64,000 bases of DNA from Nocardioides campestrisoli (GTDB taxonomy: Bacteria; Actinomycetota; Actinomycetes; Propionibacteriales; Nocardioidaceae), in the NCBI RefSeq assembly GCF_013624435.2, contig NZ_CP061768.1:3996001-4060000 (forward strand). Direction: 5' to 3'. The notes beneath the pieces were generated by a model. It did no database searches and had not been told where the DNA came from. It saw nothing but the letters and a program-made list of their open reading frames with translations. Made by a program: the position numbers and the translations under genes. Shown piece after piece: positions 50,945 through 59,080 of the stretch (the first letter of the stretch is position 1; every line of letters starts with the position of its first letter).

Positions 50945-52270
50945 CTACGTGCGCCTGGTGAACCGGACGTCGCCGTTCGGGAGTGTCTTCGTCGTGTAGC
51001 CGTTGTCGTGGGCCCGTTGGTGGTGCCACGGACAGAGGAAGGTGAGGTCGGCGAGGTCCGAGCCGCCGCCGGCACCCCACGGGTCCCGGCCGTGGTGCCC
51101 GTCGCACCAGGTCGAGGGGACAGAACAGCCCTCGGCCGCGCAGACCAGGTGGGTCAGGGACTTCGCGAGCCGCTGCCCGGGGGTGAAGAACCGCGACGAC
51201 CGGCCCAGGTCCATCGGCACCGAGTCCGAGCCCAGCACCGCGGGGATGATCCCAGCCTGGCAGGCCAGCCGTCGGGCCTCGGCGGCGGTGATCGAGGTGA
51301 CCGACTCGCCGTTGCTGATGATCGTGCCGAGCCCCAGCTCGCTGCGCAGCTCGGCGAGCCCGATGGTGACGACCACGCGAGTCGCCCCGCCCCCGTGGAC
51401 CGGCATCCGGGTCGGGTCCGCGGCCTCGAGGAACGCGCAGAACGCCTGCCCCCGCAACCGCTCCTGCGGCAACCGCACCCCGGTCGCCGGATCCCGTTGA
51501 GCGAACCCACCGAACGGGGTCGCCGCACCTGCCTCGGCGGAGGCGTCCTGCCGCGGTGACGTCCACGCCTCCAGATACGTCTTGAGCCGCGCCGCCACGT
51601 GGTCCGGGACCCGAGCCACCACATCGGTCGCACCATCCCCACGGCGGCGGAACGTCAACCGGGTCGCGGCCTGCGCCCTCCGCTCGGCCCGCTCCAGCAC
51701 CCGCCGCTCGTGCTCGTCGGCGGTCTCCGGGGCCACCACCTCGAGGATCTTCGCGCCCAACCGCTCCAGCTGCCCCGGATCGAACACCCCCGCCTGCTCC
51801 ACCAGATGCGCCTCCGCCAGCGCCAACACCTCCGGGCTCACCTCCTCCCCAGGCACCGGGTCCACCACCAACGCGTCCAACACCTTCACGATCACCCGCG
51901 CCTGCGGCACATTGACCCGGCCAGCCTCAAGCCCAGCGCCCACCAGCCGCCACCGGTTCGCCACCGCCTCCGCGAGCTTCTCCGCCGCCCGCGCTGGGCC
52001 GAACCCGGACCGGGTCCGCGCCGCCAACCAGGACGCGGGCGACCTCGCCCCGTCGTCCTCCGCGACCCCGCCCGGTCGGCCGGCGGCGTGGATGACCCGC
52101 ATTCGCAGCGACTCCAAGCGGTCGCCCAGGCTGGTCAGGTGCAGCAGGGCGTCCCGGTGCGCCTGACCGCTCAGGCCACCGGGGTCCACGGTGGAGGCGA
52201 GGCTCAGCGCCTCGTCGATCCACGTGCACGCACGAGTGATCGGGTGCGCCTGTTCCACGTGCTCCGCCAT
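50945..52270 (-). CDS. DUF222/HNH endonuclease (13E12 family), copy 2
   Basis: 441 residues, the paralogue of the gene at 15018-16343: VNVPQARVIVKVLDALVVDPVPGEE, ERAERRAQAATRLTFRRRGDGATDV in parts, and HNH segment CDGHHGRDPWGAGG ... LTFLCPWHHQRAHD. Length and orientation equal copy 1. A LexA-like box (52376-52391) lies 106 bp upstream. Confidence 0.88.
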   Translation of the reverse strand: MAEHVEQAHPITRACTWIDEALSLASTVDPGGLSGQAHRDALLHLTSLGDRLESLRMRVIHAAGRPGGVAEDDGARSPASWLAARTRSGFGPARAAEKLAEAVANRWRLVGAGLEAGRVNVPQARVIVKVLDALVVDPVPGEEVSPEVLALAEAHLVEQAGVFDPGQLERLGAKILEVVAPETADEHERRVLERAERRAQAATRLTFRRRGDGATDVVARVPDHVAARLKTYLEAWTSPRQDASAEAGAATPFGGFAQRDPATGVRLPQERLRGQAFCAFLEAADPTRMPVHGGGATRVVVTIGLAELRSELGLGTIISNGESVTSITAAEARRLACQAGIIPAVLGSDSVPMDLGRSSRFFTPGQRLAKSLTHLVCAAEGCSVPSTWCDGHHGRDPWGAGGGSDLADLTFLCPWHHQRAHDNGYTTKTLPNGDVRFTRRT

Positions 52271-52375
52271 GCCCGACCCCCGTCGTCATCGTGACGGGAT
52301 GCCCACCCCGTCGACCACGAGTCAACCCACCCCCACCGACATTCCGGCGCCCTTCGGCCCCTCTCATCTCGCATG

Positions 52376-52391
52376 ATGAACGTATGTTCGA
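52376..52391. promoter_or_regulatory. LexA-like (SOS) box before DUF222-HNH copy 2
   Basis: ATGAAC-GTAT-GTTCGA. Matches TCGAAC-N4-GTTCGA at 10 of 12 positions. Serves the minus-strand HNH gene and lies 52 bp before the plus-strand metF leader ORF, so it could affect both. Confidence 0.6.
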
Positions 52392-52427
52392 AAATATGAT
52401 TGCGTGGACCTCCTCTACAGTCGTGGA

Positions 52428-52472
52428 ATGCCCTGCACCCGCCCGGCCGCCCGCCTCCGCGAGGCGCCATGA
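52428..52472 (+). CDS. 14-codon leader peptide upstream of metF-like gene
   Basis: Reads MPCTRPAARLREAP, stop TGA. TACAGT (52416-52421) lies 6 nt before its ATG, so it is the first codon of a leaderless mRNA. Its TGA overlaps the ATG of the MetV-MetF gene (ATGA), which has only a poor ribosome site of its own. The downstream gene should therefore depend on translation of this peptide. Cys at position 3 and Arg at 5, 9 and 11 could give regulatory stalling. Too short for routine gene calling. Confidence 0.6.
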   Translation: MPCTRPAARLREAP

Positions 52473-53503
52473 GCGCGACCCCGCAGGACCTGGCCGAGCT
52501 CACCGGCTGCCCGAAGAAGATGACCTACGGCCCGTGCGGCGGCGTACGCGACGACGACACCTGCGAGCTCGACGCGCGCCCGTGCCCGTTCGCCGGCCCT
52601 GACGCTGACCTCGTCCGGTGGGCCGAGCCGCCAGCCGCCGCAGGCGTCCCGCAGAGCGCGCTGCTCAGCGCCGCGGCCGACGGCCCGGTGGTGCTCACCG
52701 ACCTGACCATCCCGGCGTACGACGCCGCCGGGCTGGCCGCGGTGGTCCGCACGCTCGCCGGCTCGTGCGACGCGGTGCTGGTCGGCGAGCACCAGAACCG
52801 CCCCGACTTCCCGCCCGCGCTGATGGCGGCGCTGGTCGCCGACGCCGGTGGCGTGCCGTGGGTGACGCTCGCCTGCCGCGACCGCAACCGGGTGGTGCTG
52901 GAGCAGGAGCTCGCCGGGCTCGCGGTCGCGGGCGCCGACGGGGTGCTCTGCGTGACCGGGGACATCCGCGCCCAGGGGATGCGCCCCGGGGTCAGCCAGG
53001 TCTTCGACCTCGACGGGACCCGGCTGGCCGCGATGGCCGCGGCGTCCGGCCACGCGGTGGCCGTGCCCGAGGCTCCGGCCGCGGCGCCCCGGCACCTGCG
53101 GCCCGCACGGCTGGTGGAGAAGCAGCGCGCCGGCGCACACCTGGCCGTGCTCAACCACGTGGGCGGCGCGGCCGAGGTGGCGGCGTTCGTGACGGCCGCG
53201 CGCGGGCTCGGCCTGACCATCCCGGTGCTCGCCGGGGTCGCGGTCTACACCGACGAGCGCTCCGCCCGGGTGCTGCAGAACTTCCCCGGCCTGCACCTCG
53301 ATGAGCAGCAGGTCGAACGGGTACTGGCCGCCGATGACGTACGCACGGCGGGCATCGAGCACGCGCTGAGCGAGGCGCGGGCGATGCTGGCGATCGAGGG
53401 CGTGGCGGGGGTCAACCTCTCCGGGCTCGGCTCCGGCGATGGCCCGATGGTCGGCGCGCAGGTCAAGGCCGAGGTGGGCAGACGAATCCGGGAGGACCGA
53501 TGA
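52469..53503 (+). CDS. MTHFR C-domain (MetV-like)-MetF fusion
   Basis: 344 residues. The first ~45 hold the zinc-binding MTHFR_C/MetV motif (LTGCPKKMTYGPCGGVRDDDTCE), normally a C-terminal domain or separate subunit. It is followed by a methylenetetrahydrofolate reductase TIM barrel (VVLTDLTIPAYDAAGL, VLCVTGDIR, VLNHVGGAAEVAAFV). It may reduce 5,10-methylene-THF to 5-methyl-THF for methionine synthesis, with electron transfer through the metal domain. Overlaps the leader peptide (5') and the methyltransferase gene (3'). Confidence 0.8.
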   Translation: MSATPQDLAELTGCPKKMTYGPCGGVRDDDTCELDARPCPFAGPDADLVRWAEPPAAAGVPQSALLSAAADGPVVLTDLTIPAYDAAGLAAVVRTLAGSCDAVLVGEHQNRPDFPPALMAALVADAGGVPWVTLACRDRNRVVLEQELAGLAVAGADGVLCVTGDIRAQGMRPGVSQVFDLDGTRLAAMAAASGHAVAVPEAPAAAPRHLRPARLVEKQRAGAHLAVLNHVGGAAEVAAFVTAARGLGLTIPVLAGVAVYTDERSARVLQNFPGLHLDEQQVERVLAADDVRTAGIEHALSEARAMLAIEGVAGVNLSGLGSGDGPMVGAQVKAEVGRRIREDR

Positions 53504-54285
53504 GCGACTCAGCATCCGAGGAGACCCCGGAGTCGATGGCCGACGAGTTCGACACCGTCGCCTGGTGGACGGCGTCCGCGGTGGCCGAGCTCGGCGAGGA
53601 CCACGCCCTCCCGGCCGCCTGCCGGGGCAGCGGCAGCCCGGCGGGCCTCGACTGGCTGGCCCGCTCGATGGGACTGACCTCCGGCACCCGGCTCCTCGAC
53701 TCGGGCGCCGGGGTCGGCGGCCCGGCGGAGTACGCCGCCCGCTCCTACGGCGTGCGCCCCACGCTGGCCGAGCCGATGGAGGGCGCCTGCCAGGCGGCCC
53801 GGCGGCTCTTCGACCACCCGGTCGTGGTCTCCGACGGCCTAGCGCTGCCGTTCGCGGACGAGACCTTCGACGCGGCCTGGTCGCTGGGCGTGCTCTGCAC
53901 GATCGAGGACAAGCGCGGCTACCTGGCGCAGCTGCGCCGTGCGGTCGTGCCCGGCGGCCCCGTCGGGCTGCTCGTCTTCACCCGGGCCGTCGACGAGCTG
54001 CCGGACCAGCCCGACGGCAACGCGTTCCCGAGCCGCGAGGAGCTGCTGGCCGAGCTGAGCGCGACCGGGCTGGAGGTCCTCGACGAGACGCCGCTCCCGG
54101 ACCTGCCCGGCTCCCCCGACGACTGGGACGCGGCCGCGGACCGGGTCGAGGAGGTCGTGGCCCGTCGGCACGGGGACGACGAGCGGTGGCAGCGCGCGCA
54201 GGCCCAGCAGGAGACGATCGGCGGACTGATCGGTGACGGCCTGGTGGTGGGCGTGCTGATCAGCGCCCGACGTACGAAGAACTAG
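53500..54285 (+). CDS. SAM-dependent methyltransferase (class I)
   Basis: 261 residues. SAM motif I is RLLDSGAGVGGPAEYAA, post-I acidic LAEPMEGA, motif II-like FDAAWSLGVLCTIEDK and VPGGPVGLLVFTR. Overall like ubiquinone/menaquinone-type methyltransferases. Substrate not visible. ATG overlaps the MetV-MetF stop by 4 nt, linking methyl-folate and methyl transfer. Its stop shares CTAG with the convergent STAS gene. Confidence 0.86.
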   Translation: MSDSASEETPESMADEFDTVAWWTASAVAELGEDHALPAACRGSGSPAGLDWLARSMGLTSGTRLLDSGAGVGGPAEYAARSYGVRPTLAEPMEGACQAARRLFDHPVVVSDGLALPFADETFDAAWSLGVLCTIEDKRGYLAQLRRAVVPGGPVGLLVFTRAVDELPDQPDGNAFPSREELLAELSATGLEVLDETPLPDLPGSPDDWDAAADRVEEVVARRHGDDERWQRAQAQQETIGGLIGDGLVVGVLISARRTKN

Positions 54286-54644
54286 GCGGCGCGCGAGGCG
54301 GAGGGCGGCAGCCCGGGGCCCGGCAGCGTCGTCGGTTCCAGGAGTCGACCCAGGCCGGTGAGCGCGAAGAGTCGGCGGCCGGAGCGGCTGGCGCACCGGA
54401 CCCGGAACGTGCTGCCGTCCCCGGCGGCGCGGTGGCCGGCGAGCACGAGCAGCCCCAGCGTGCTGGCGTCGAAGAAGGTCAGCGCGTCGAGGTCGACGAG
54501 CACGTGCGCGGCGCCCTCGTCGGCGGCGTTGGTCAGTGCAGCCAGGAGCGCGGGCACGGCGGCGAGGTCGGCCTCACCGGACGGCGTCACGGCGACGAGG
54601 TGCGGAGTGGGTCGGGAGACCTCGACGGAGAACGGCTCCGGCAC
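54282..54644 (-). CDS. STAS-domain protein (anti-anti-sigma-like)
   Basis: 120 residues. The STAS fold with VLVDLDALTFFDASTLGLLVLAGHR carries the DAS motif whose Ser is phosphorylated in SpoIIAA. Partner anti-sigma is not nearby. No in-frame start lies closer to the conserved part than GTG at 54644. Confidence 0.8.
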   Translation of the reverse strand: MPEPFSVEVSRPTPHLVAVTPSGEADLAAVPALLAALTNAADEGAAHVLVDLDALTFFDASTLGLLVLAGHRAAGDGSTFRVRCASRSGRRLFALTGLGRLLEPTTLPGPGLPPSASRAA

Positions 54645-55037
54645 GCACCGCAGGGCAGAGCCGGACGAGCCGGAGGTGCTGTACGAAGCGGAGGAGCAGG
54701 GCGACGGAGTAGCTGTCAGGATGCAGACACCAGGTTCTCGGGGGAGCCGGGGCTCGTTCCCGCGTTGCTTGTTCGCCGGGCCTGCCGCCGCTGGATGCGG
54801 AGATCGGTGAGGACCCGGTCCGTTCGACAGTAGGTCGGCGGATCCCGGCTCACAACACCCGCGCGGATCTCGTACGTCGGCCGGCGGGTGGAAACGCCCC
54901 CATGCGGTCGAGGGCGGCGGCTTGGGCGACGGGGGTGCGCCGAGCGCTCCGGCGTGCGAACCTTGGCGGGCGCCGCTGCGCTGGGAGGGAGCGCGGCACG
55001 CCTCGCGAGGCGCACCGTCACCACTGCTGGGAGTCCC
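54645..55037. other. 393-bp divergent region between STAS and GH6 genes
   Basis: No convincing gene on either strand. Holds the promoters of both neighbours. I see no palindrome of regulatory quality and no SigE or Sig-like consensus that I could trust. Confidence 0.5.
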
Positions 55038-56366
55038 GTGCCGCACACCGCCGACCGTCGCGAGACGCTGGTCCGCCGCGCCGTGATCGTCCTCGTCTCG
55101 CTGCTGGCGGCGATCGGCCTGGTCGCAGCCCTGACGAACCTCCCGGCGGACTGGCTGCCCACCTCCGAGACCAGGGCGACCGACCCGGGGCAGGATTCCG
55201 GCACCGTCGCCGAGGCCGACGCCGAGGAGAAGGCGGAGCGCCGGGCCGAACGCCGGGAGCGGCGCGCCGAGAAGCGGGCCGAGGCCGAGGCGCGTCAGCT
55301 CGCGGCCAAGCAGGCCAAGCAGGAGGCCCGCCAGAAGGCGAAGAAGAAGGCACGCAAGAAGGCCAAGAAGCAGGCGAAGGCCGCAGCCGCCTCCGCCGCC
55401 GCCAACCCGCTGGCCGGGCACCGGATGGGCGTCTACCAGGGTCCGGGCGACCAGGCCTGGGCGCCGTACGAGCGCTCCACCGGTGTCAATCGCGAGTTGC
55501 TCGCGAAGATCGCCCTGCGGCCCAAGGCCAAGTGGTTCGGCGCCTGGATCCCGGACCGGGAGATCCGCGGCAACGTGGCGGCGTACATCGCCAACAGCAC
55601 CGGCGGCGACCCGGACGTGCTGGTGCAGATGACCGTCTTCCGGATGGTGCCGTGGGAGCACGCGGCGTGCGGACGGCTGCCCACCCCGGCCGAGCAGGCC
55701 AGCTACAAGTACTGGATCGACGAGTTCGCCGCGGGCGTCGGACCGGCCCACGCCGCGATCGTGCTGCAGCCCGACGGACCGTTCGCGCTCTGCGCTCCCG
55801 GCGGGTCCCGGTTGCCGTCGGAGCTGATCAAGTACGCCGCGACGAAGTTCGCCGCCCTCCCCAACACCAGCGTCTACATCGACGGCGGCGCGGCCGACTG
55901 GCCGAAGGACAACCCCGCGGAGGCCGCGGAGATCCTGGTGCGCGCCGGCGTCGACCGGGTCCGCGGGTTCGCGCTCAACTCCACCCACTACGTCGCCCTG
56001 CCCGACGACATCGCCTTCGGCACCAAGGTCGTCGCCGAGCTCGCCCGCCGCGGCGTCGGTGGCAAGCACTTCGTCATCAATACCTCGTCCAACGGCCGCG
56101 GGTTCGAGTTCAACCTGGGGCGGGGATCCCACCCGGACAACGCCAACGTGTGCCGGACCCCGCAGGAGCGCGTCTGCGTGACCCTCGGCATCCCCCCGAC
56201 CGTCGACGTCGCCAACCCGCGTTGGGGGCTGAGCCCGGAGCTGGCCGCCGCGGCCGCCGAGCACGTGGACGCCTACCTCTGGTTCGGCCGCCCGTGGCTG
56301 CACATGCAGAACGACCCGTTCGTCCTGGACCGCGCCCTGGCGATGGCGCGCACCACGCCCTGGTGA
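55038..56366 (+). CDS. Membrane-anchored GH6-like glycoside hydrolase with charged stalk
   Basis: 442 residues. N-terminal signal-anchor (RRAVIVLVSLLAAIGLVAALTNL in part), then about 65 residues of E/K/R/A-rich helix (EKAERRAERRERRAEKRAEA, KKARKKAKKQAKAAAA) as a stalk, then a GH6 (endoglucanase/cellobiohydrolase) domain: VYIDGGAADWPKDN, GFALNSTHYVALPDD, VINTSSNGRGFE, WFGRPWLHMQNDPF. The catalytic-acid equivalent is the Asp in IVLQPD. The second Asp of the usual RDC motif is not visible (VPWEHAACG there), so activity may be altered. GTG at 55038 with GGGAG upstream. Confidence 0.83.
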   Translation: MPHTADRRETLVRRAVIVLVSLLAAIGLVAALTNLPADWLPTSETRATDPGQDSGTVAEADAEEKAERRAERRERRAEKRAEAEARQLAAKQAKQEARQKAKKKARKKAKKQAKAAAASAAANPLAGHRMGVYQGPGDQAWAPYERSTGVNRELLAKIALRPKAKWFGAWIPDREIRGNVAAYIANSTGGDPDVLVQMTVFRMVPWEHAACGRLPTPAEQASYKYWIDEFAAGVGPAHAAIVLQPDGPFALCAPGGSRLPSELIKYAATKFAALPNTSVYIDGGAADWPKDNPAEAAEILVRAGVDRVRGFALNSTHYVALPDDIAFGTKVVAELARRGVGGKHFVINTSSNGRGFEFNLGRGSHPDNANVCRTPQERVCVTLGIPPTVDVANPRWGLSPELAAAAAEHVDAYLWFGRPWLHMQNDPFVLDRALAMARTTPW

Positions 56367-56440
56367 GCGAGCGCGGCTAGTTCGGGTGCAGCAGCGCTCA
56401 GCGGCTGCCGATCGTTGGGCGCACCTGCCAGGGTGGGTCC

Positions 56441-57355
56441 ATGACGCCTCCCAGCCTGCCCCTGCCTGTCGTCGTCGTCACCGGAGCCAACGGCCTGGTG
56501 GGCAGTCACGTCTGTTCCGCGCTGAGCGAGCGCGGCGCGACGGTGCGTGCCGTCGTACGCCGCGAGGGCACGGCACCCCGGCTGCCCGGGGTCGAGGAGT
56601 GGGTGGGCGACTTCACCGACCCGGACTTCGCGACCACGATGGTCGAGGGTGCCGACTCGGTGGTCACCACCGTGCACCCGCTCGACGGGGACGCCGAGGC
56701 CCAGCGCACGGTCGGGTACGACGGCACGCTCGTGGTCGCCGAGGCCGCGCTCGACGCCGGGGTCGCCCGGCTGGTGCACCTGTCCACGGCCGCGGTCTAC
56801 GACCGGCGACCCGGGGTGGGCGACGTCGACGAGCACGCCGCCCTGGCCACCGACGACGCCGGCGACTACGCGGTGATCAAGCGCGACCTGGACCTGGCGC
56901 TGGCCGGGCTCGACGGGGTCACCCGGGTGCTGCTGAGGCCCCCGGCGATCCTCGGCCCCGGTGACTCCTCGGTCTGGAACACGTTGCGCCCGGCCCACAT
57001 CAAGGCCGACGAGGCGGAGCGGCACGCGATCCCGGAGCGCTCGTTCGCCTGGGTGCACGTCGACGACCTGACGGCGTTGGCCGCCGACGTGGCCACCGGC
57101 CTGGTCGCCGACGCCGAGGACCCGGAGCGCGGGCCCGTGGTCGGGGCCTGCACGCCGGTCAACGTGGCGGCCGGACCGGCGACCTGGCGGGACTACCTCG
57201 GCACGGTGACCGAGGCACTCGGCGTGGAGCCGGTGTGGGAGGAGGGCCCGGCGTGGACCGGGCGGATCCTCGCGGACCGCGCGCACGGCTGGGGCTGGGA
57301 GCCGAAGGTCGACCTGCCGGCCGCCCTCGCCGAGCTGCGGGACGGGCTGGTCTGA
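56441..57355 (+). CDS. NAD(P)-dependent sugar epimerase/dehydratase-like protein
   Basis: 304 residues, extended SDR type: VVVTGANGLVGSHVCSAL glycine motif, LVHLSTAAVYDRRPG, and catalytic-type YxxxK as DYAVIKRDLDL. Resembles nucleoside-sugar epimerases. ATG with CAGGGT-like element 6 nt upstream. Convergent with DUF309. Confidence 0.87.
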   Translation: MTPPSLPLPVVVVTGANGLVGSHVCSALSERGATVRAVVRREGTAPRLPGVEEWVGDFTDPDFATTMVEGADSVVTTVHPLDGDAEAQRTVGYDGTLVVAEAALDAGVARLVHLSTAAVYDRRPGVGDVDEHAALATDDAGDYAVIKRDLDLALAGLDGVTRVLLRPPAILGPGDSSVWNTLRPAHIKADEAERHAIPERSFAWVHVDDLTALAADVATGLVADAEDPERGPVVGACTPVNVAAGPATWRDYLGTVTEALGVEPVWEEGPAWTGRILADRAHGWGWEPKVDLPAALAELRDGLV

Positions 57356-57372
57356 CCGGACTGCCTCGCAGG

Positions 57373-57831
57373 TCAGGCTTGCCGGACGCGCTCCCGGGCG
57401 CAGCCGACGAGCTCGCGCAGCTCCAGCCCGTACGTCGGCCCGCCACCCTCGGCGTACGTCGTCAGCCGCCCCGCGGCTCGCTCGACCAGCCGCTCGGCGC
57501 CCACGTGGTTGCCGCGCTCGGCGTGGGTGAGCCCGACGCAGAGCTGCGCGAGGCCCTGCCACAGCTCGCGCTCCTCTTCCGGGCAGCTCTTCCACCGCAC
57601 CTCGAGCGCCTCGTGCGCGGAGAACGGGCGTCCCTCGGCGAGCAGGCTCCGGGCGAAGGCGAGCGTCTGGTCCGGCGGGAGCGGGGTCTCGTCGATCGGC
57701 TCGACGCCCTGCTCCCCGTAGGGCAGCGGGCGACCCAGGGCGTCACGCGGCCGGGCCTGCCGGGCGCGGCCCTCCTCGTCGCGGTCGCGATCTCCCGCAG
57801 CGACGGGCCTGCTCAGCGGTTCCTGGGGCAC
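57373..57831 (-). CDS. DUF309 family protein
   Basis: 152 residues. Helical core FSAHEALEVRWKSCPEEERELWQGLAQLCVGLTHAERGN (read in parts) is the DUF309 signature. Role unknown; some homologues sit with RNA or membrane genes. GTG at 57831 with TAGGGT 6 nt upstream (leaderless). Divergent from the GyrA-like micro-gene, 21 bp apart. Confidence 0.88.
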   Translation of the reverse strand: MPQEPLSRPVAAGDRDRDEEGRARQARPRDALGRPLPYGEQGVEPIDETPLPPDQTLAFARSLLAEGRPFSAHEALEVRWKSCPEEERELWQGLAQLCVGLTHAERGNHVGAERLVERAAGRLTTYAEGGGPTYGLELRELVGCARERVRQA

Positions 57832-57852
57832 GCCGCCACCCTACGGGCCGCC

Positions 57853-58062
57853 GTGAGGCGTCCTCGTCCTCGTGGGGCGGCGCTGAGCCAGCGCTTCTCC
57901 GTCAGCGAGATCCAGGCCGAGGCGATGCTGGCCTTGCAGGTCCGGCGGGTGACCGCGCGCGACCGGGCCGCGATCGAGGCCAAGCACGACGAGCTCGCCG
58001 CGATGGTCGCGGGCCTTCGCGCACAGCTCGCCGGCTCCCCCGGCGACCAGCCGCGCCCGTAG
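57853..58062 (+). CDS. Stand-alone GyrA/ParC-like coiled-coil fragment
   Basis: 69 residues. FSVSEIQAEAMLALQVRRVTARDRAAIEAKHDELAAMVAGLRAQL (parts) matches the GyrA segment in which the two-helix coiled coil meets the DNA gate (SEIQAxAILxMxLRRL). No other GyrA region is present. GTG at 57853 with TACGGG 5 nt upstream. It could be a truncated relic or a real small protein that meets gyrase. Confidence 0.6.
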   Translation: MRRPRPRGAALSQRFSVSEIQAEAMLALQVRRVTARDRAAIEAKHDELAAMVAGLRAQLAGSPGDQPRP

Positions 58063-58068
58063 ACGCGG

Positions 58069-58103
58069 CGAGGCCGCCGCCCCTTGAGGGGACGACGGCC
58101 TCG
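58069..58103. terminator. Bidirectional hairpin
   Basis: CGAGGCCG (58069-58076) pairs with CGGCCTCG (58096-58103); inside, CCCC (58080-58083) with GGGG (58088-58091). Lies between convergent genes ending at 58062 and 58145. Confidence 0.8.
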
Positions 58104-58144
58104 ACACGCTCACGACCACACCCGAGTGCGGCGTACTCCTCAGG

Positions 58145-58894
58145 TCAGGGGACGACCGTGACGGTGATCCACTGCGAGTAGATGTACTCGTCGAAGGAGG
58201 AGGTGGGGGTGTAGAACGCGCGGTACTGGTAGGTGCCCGGCCCGTTCTCCGCGACCTTGCCGAGGAAGTACGAACCGGAGAACGAGAACGCCCCGCCCTC
58301 ACCGACGCCATCCATGCAGCAGTAGTTCGGCGAACCGGAGCCGCCCTTGTTCTTGCCGTCGCGGTAGATGTCGACGTACCCGGTGTTGGGCGTCTTGCCC
58401 TTGAACTTCACCGTGCCGACCATGTCGGGGTAGTCGTAGCTCGGGGTGGACAGCGAGATGGTGAAGTTCGCCTCGTTCACGTTGAGGGCGGAGTCCCACA
58501 CGATCGTCTTGATCGTGCCCTTGGACTTCTTGTACTTCGCCTTGACCTTGTAGGTGCCCGGGCCGAGCTCGGCGGGGAGCCGGAAGCTGGCCTTGCCCTT
58601 CTTGATCTTCTTCTTCACCTTGGTGCCGTTGACGGTGAACGTCACCTTGCCCTTGCCGCGCACCTGGGCGGTGATCTTGTTGCCGGCCAGGCCGTAGTGG
58701 GTGCCGGGCTTGGCCTTCTTCAGCTTGATCTTCTTCTTCGCCTTGCGGGCGAGCACGTCGGTGCTCGCGTCGGCGGCGGTGGCGCTGCCGTTCGCCGGCG
58801 CGGCCGACGCGCTGGTGGCGGTGACGGCGGCGACGGGGAAGGCCAGGGCCAGCGACGCGACGGCGGCGGTGGCGAGACGAGCGGTCCTGCGCAT
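58145..58894 (-). CDS. Secreted Lys-rich beta-domain protein
   Basis: 249 residues. Signal peptide (MRRTARLATAAVASLALAFPVAAV, Ala-x-Ala cleavage near 32), then a Lys-rich section (RKAKKKIKLKKAKPGTHYG, KVKKKIKKGKASF, KVKAKYKKSKG) that looks like an Ig-like repeat (GxGxVTFTVNG pattern) and a C-terminal beta domain with CCMDG. Cell-wall-binding is possible because of the basic charge. ATG at 58894 preceded by GAGGA. Confidence 0.8.
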   Translation of the reverse strand: MRRTARLATAAVASLALAFPVAAVTATSASAAPANGSATAADASTDVLARKAKKKIKLKKAKPGTHYGLAGNKITAQVRGKGKVTFTVNGTKVKKKIKKGKASFRLPAELGPGTYKVKAKYKKSKGTIKTIVWDSALNVNEANFTISLSTPSYDYPDMVGTVKFKGKTPNTGYVDIYRDGKNKGGSGSPNYCCMDGVGEGGAFSFSGSYFLGKVAENGPGTYQYRAFYTPTSSFDEYIYSQWITVTVVP

Positions 58895-59080
58895 GTGTGT
58901 GACTCCTCGGGAAAGTCGTGATGAGTAGAGCCGGCCGAAGGATCGGCCGGGCACAGCACCGTCTACCCAGAAATAGGCACGAGAAACCGGAGGTTTTCGA
59001 CTTTCTTTTCGTTTACGGCGCTTGGCGCGGAAGCCCGCAAAGGCGTGGACGTCATGGCCACCGCGGGCTACGGTCCCCCG

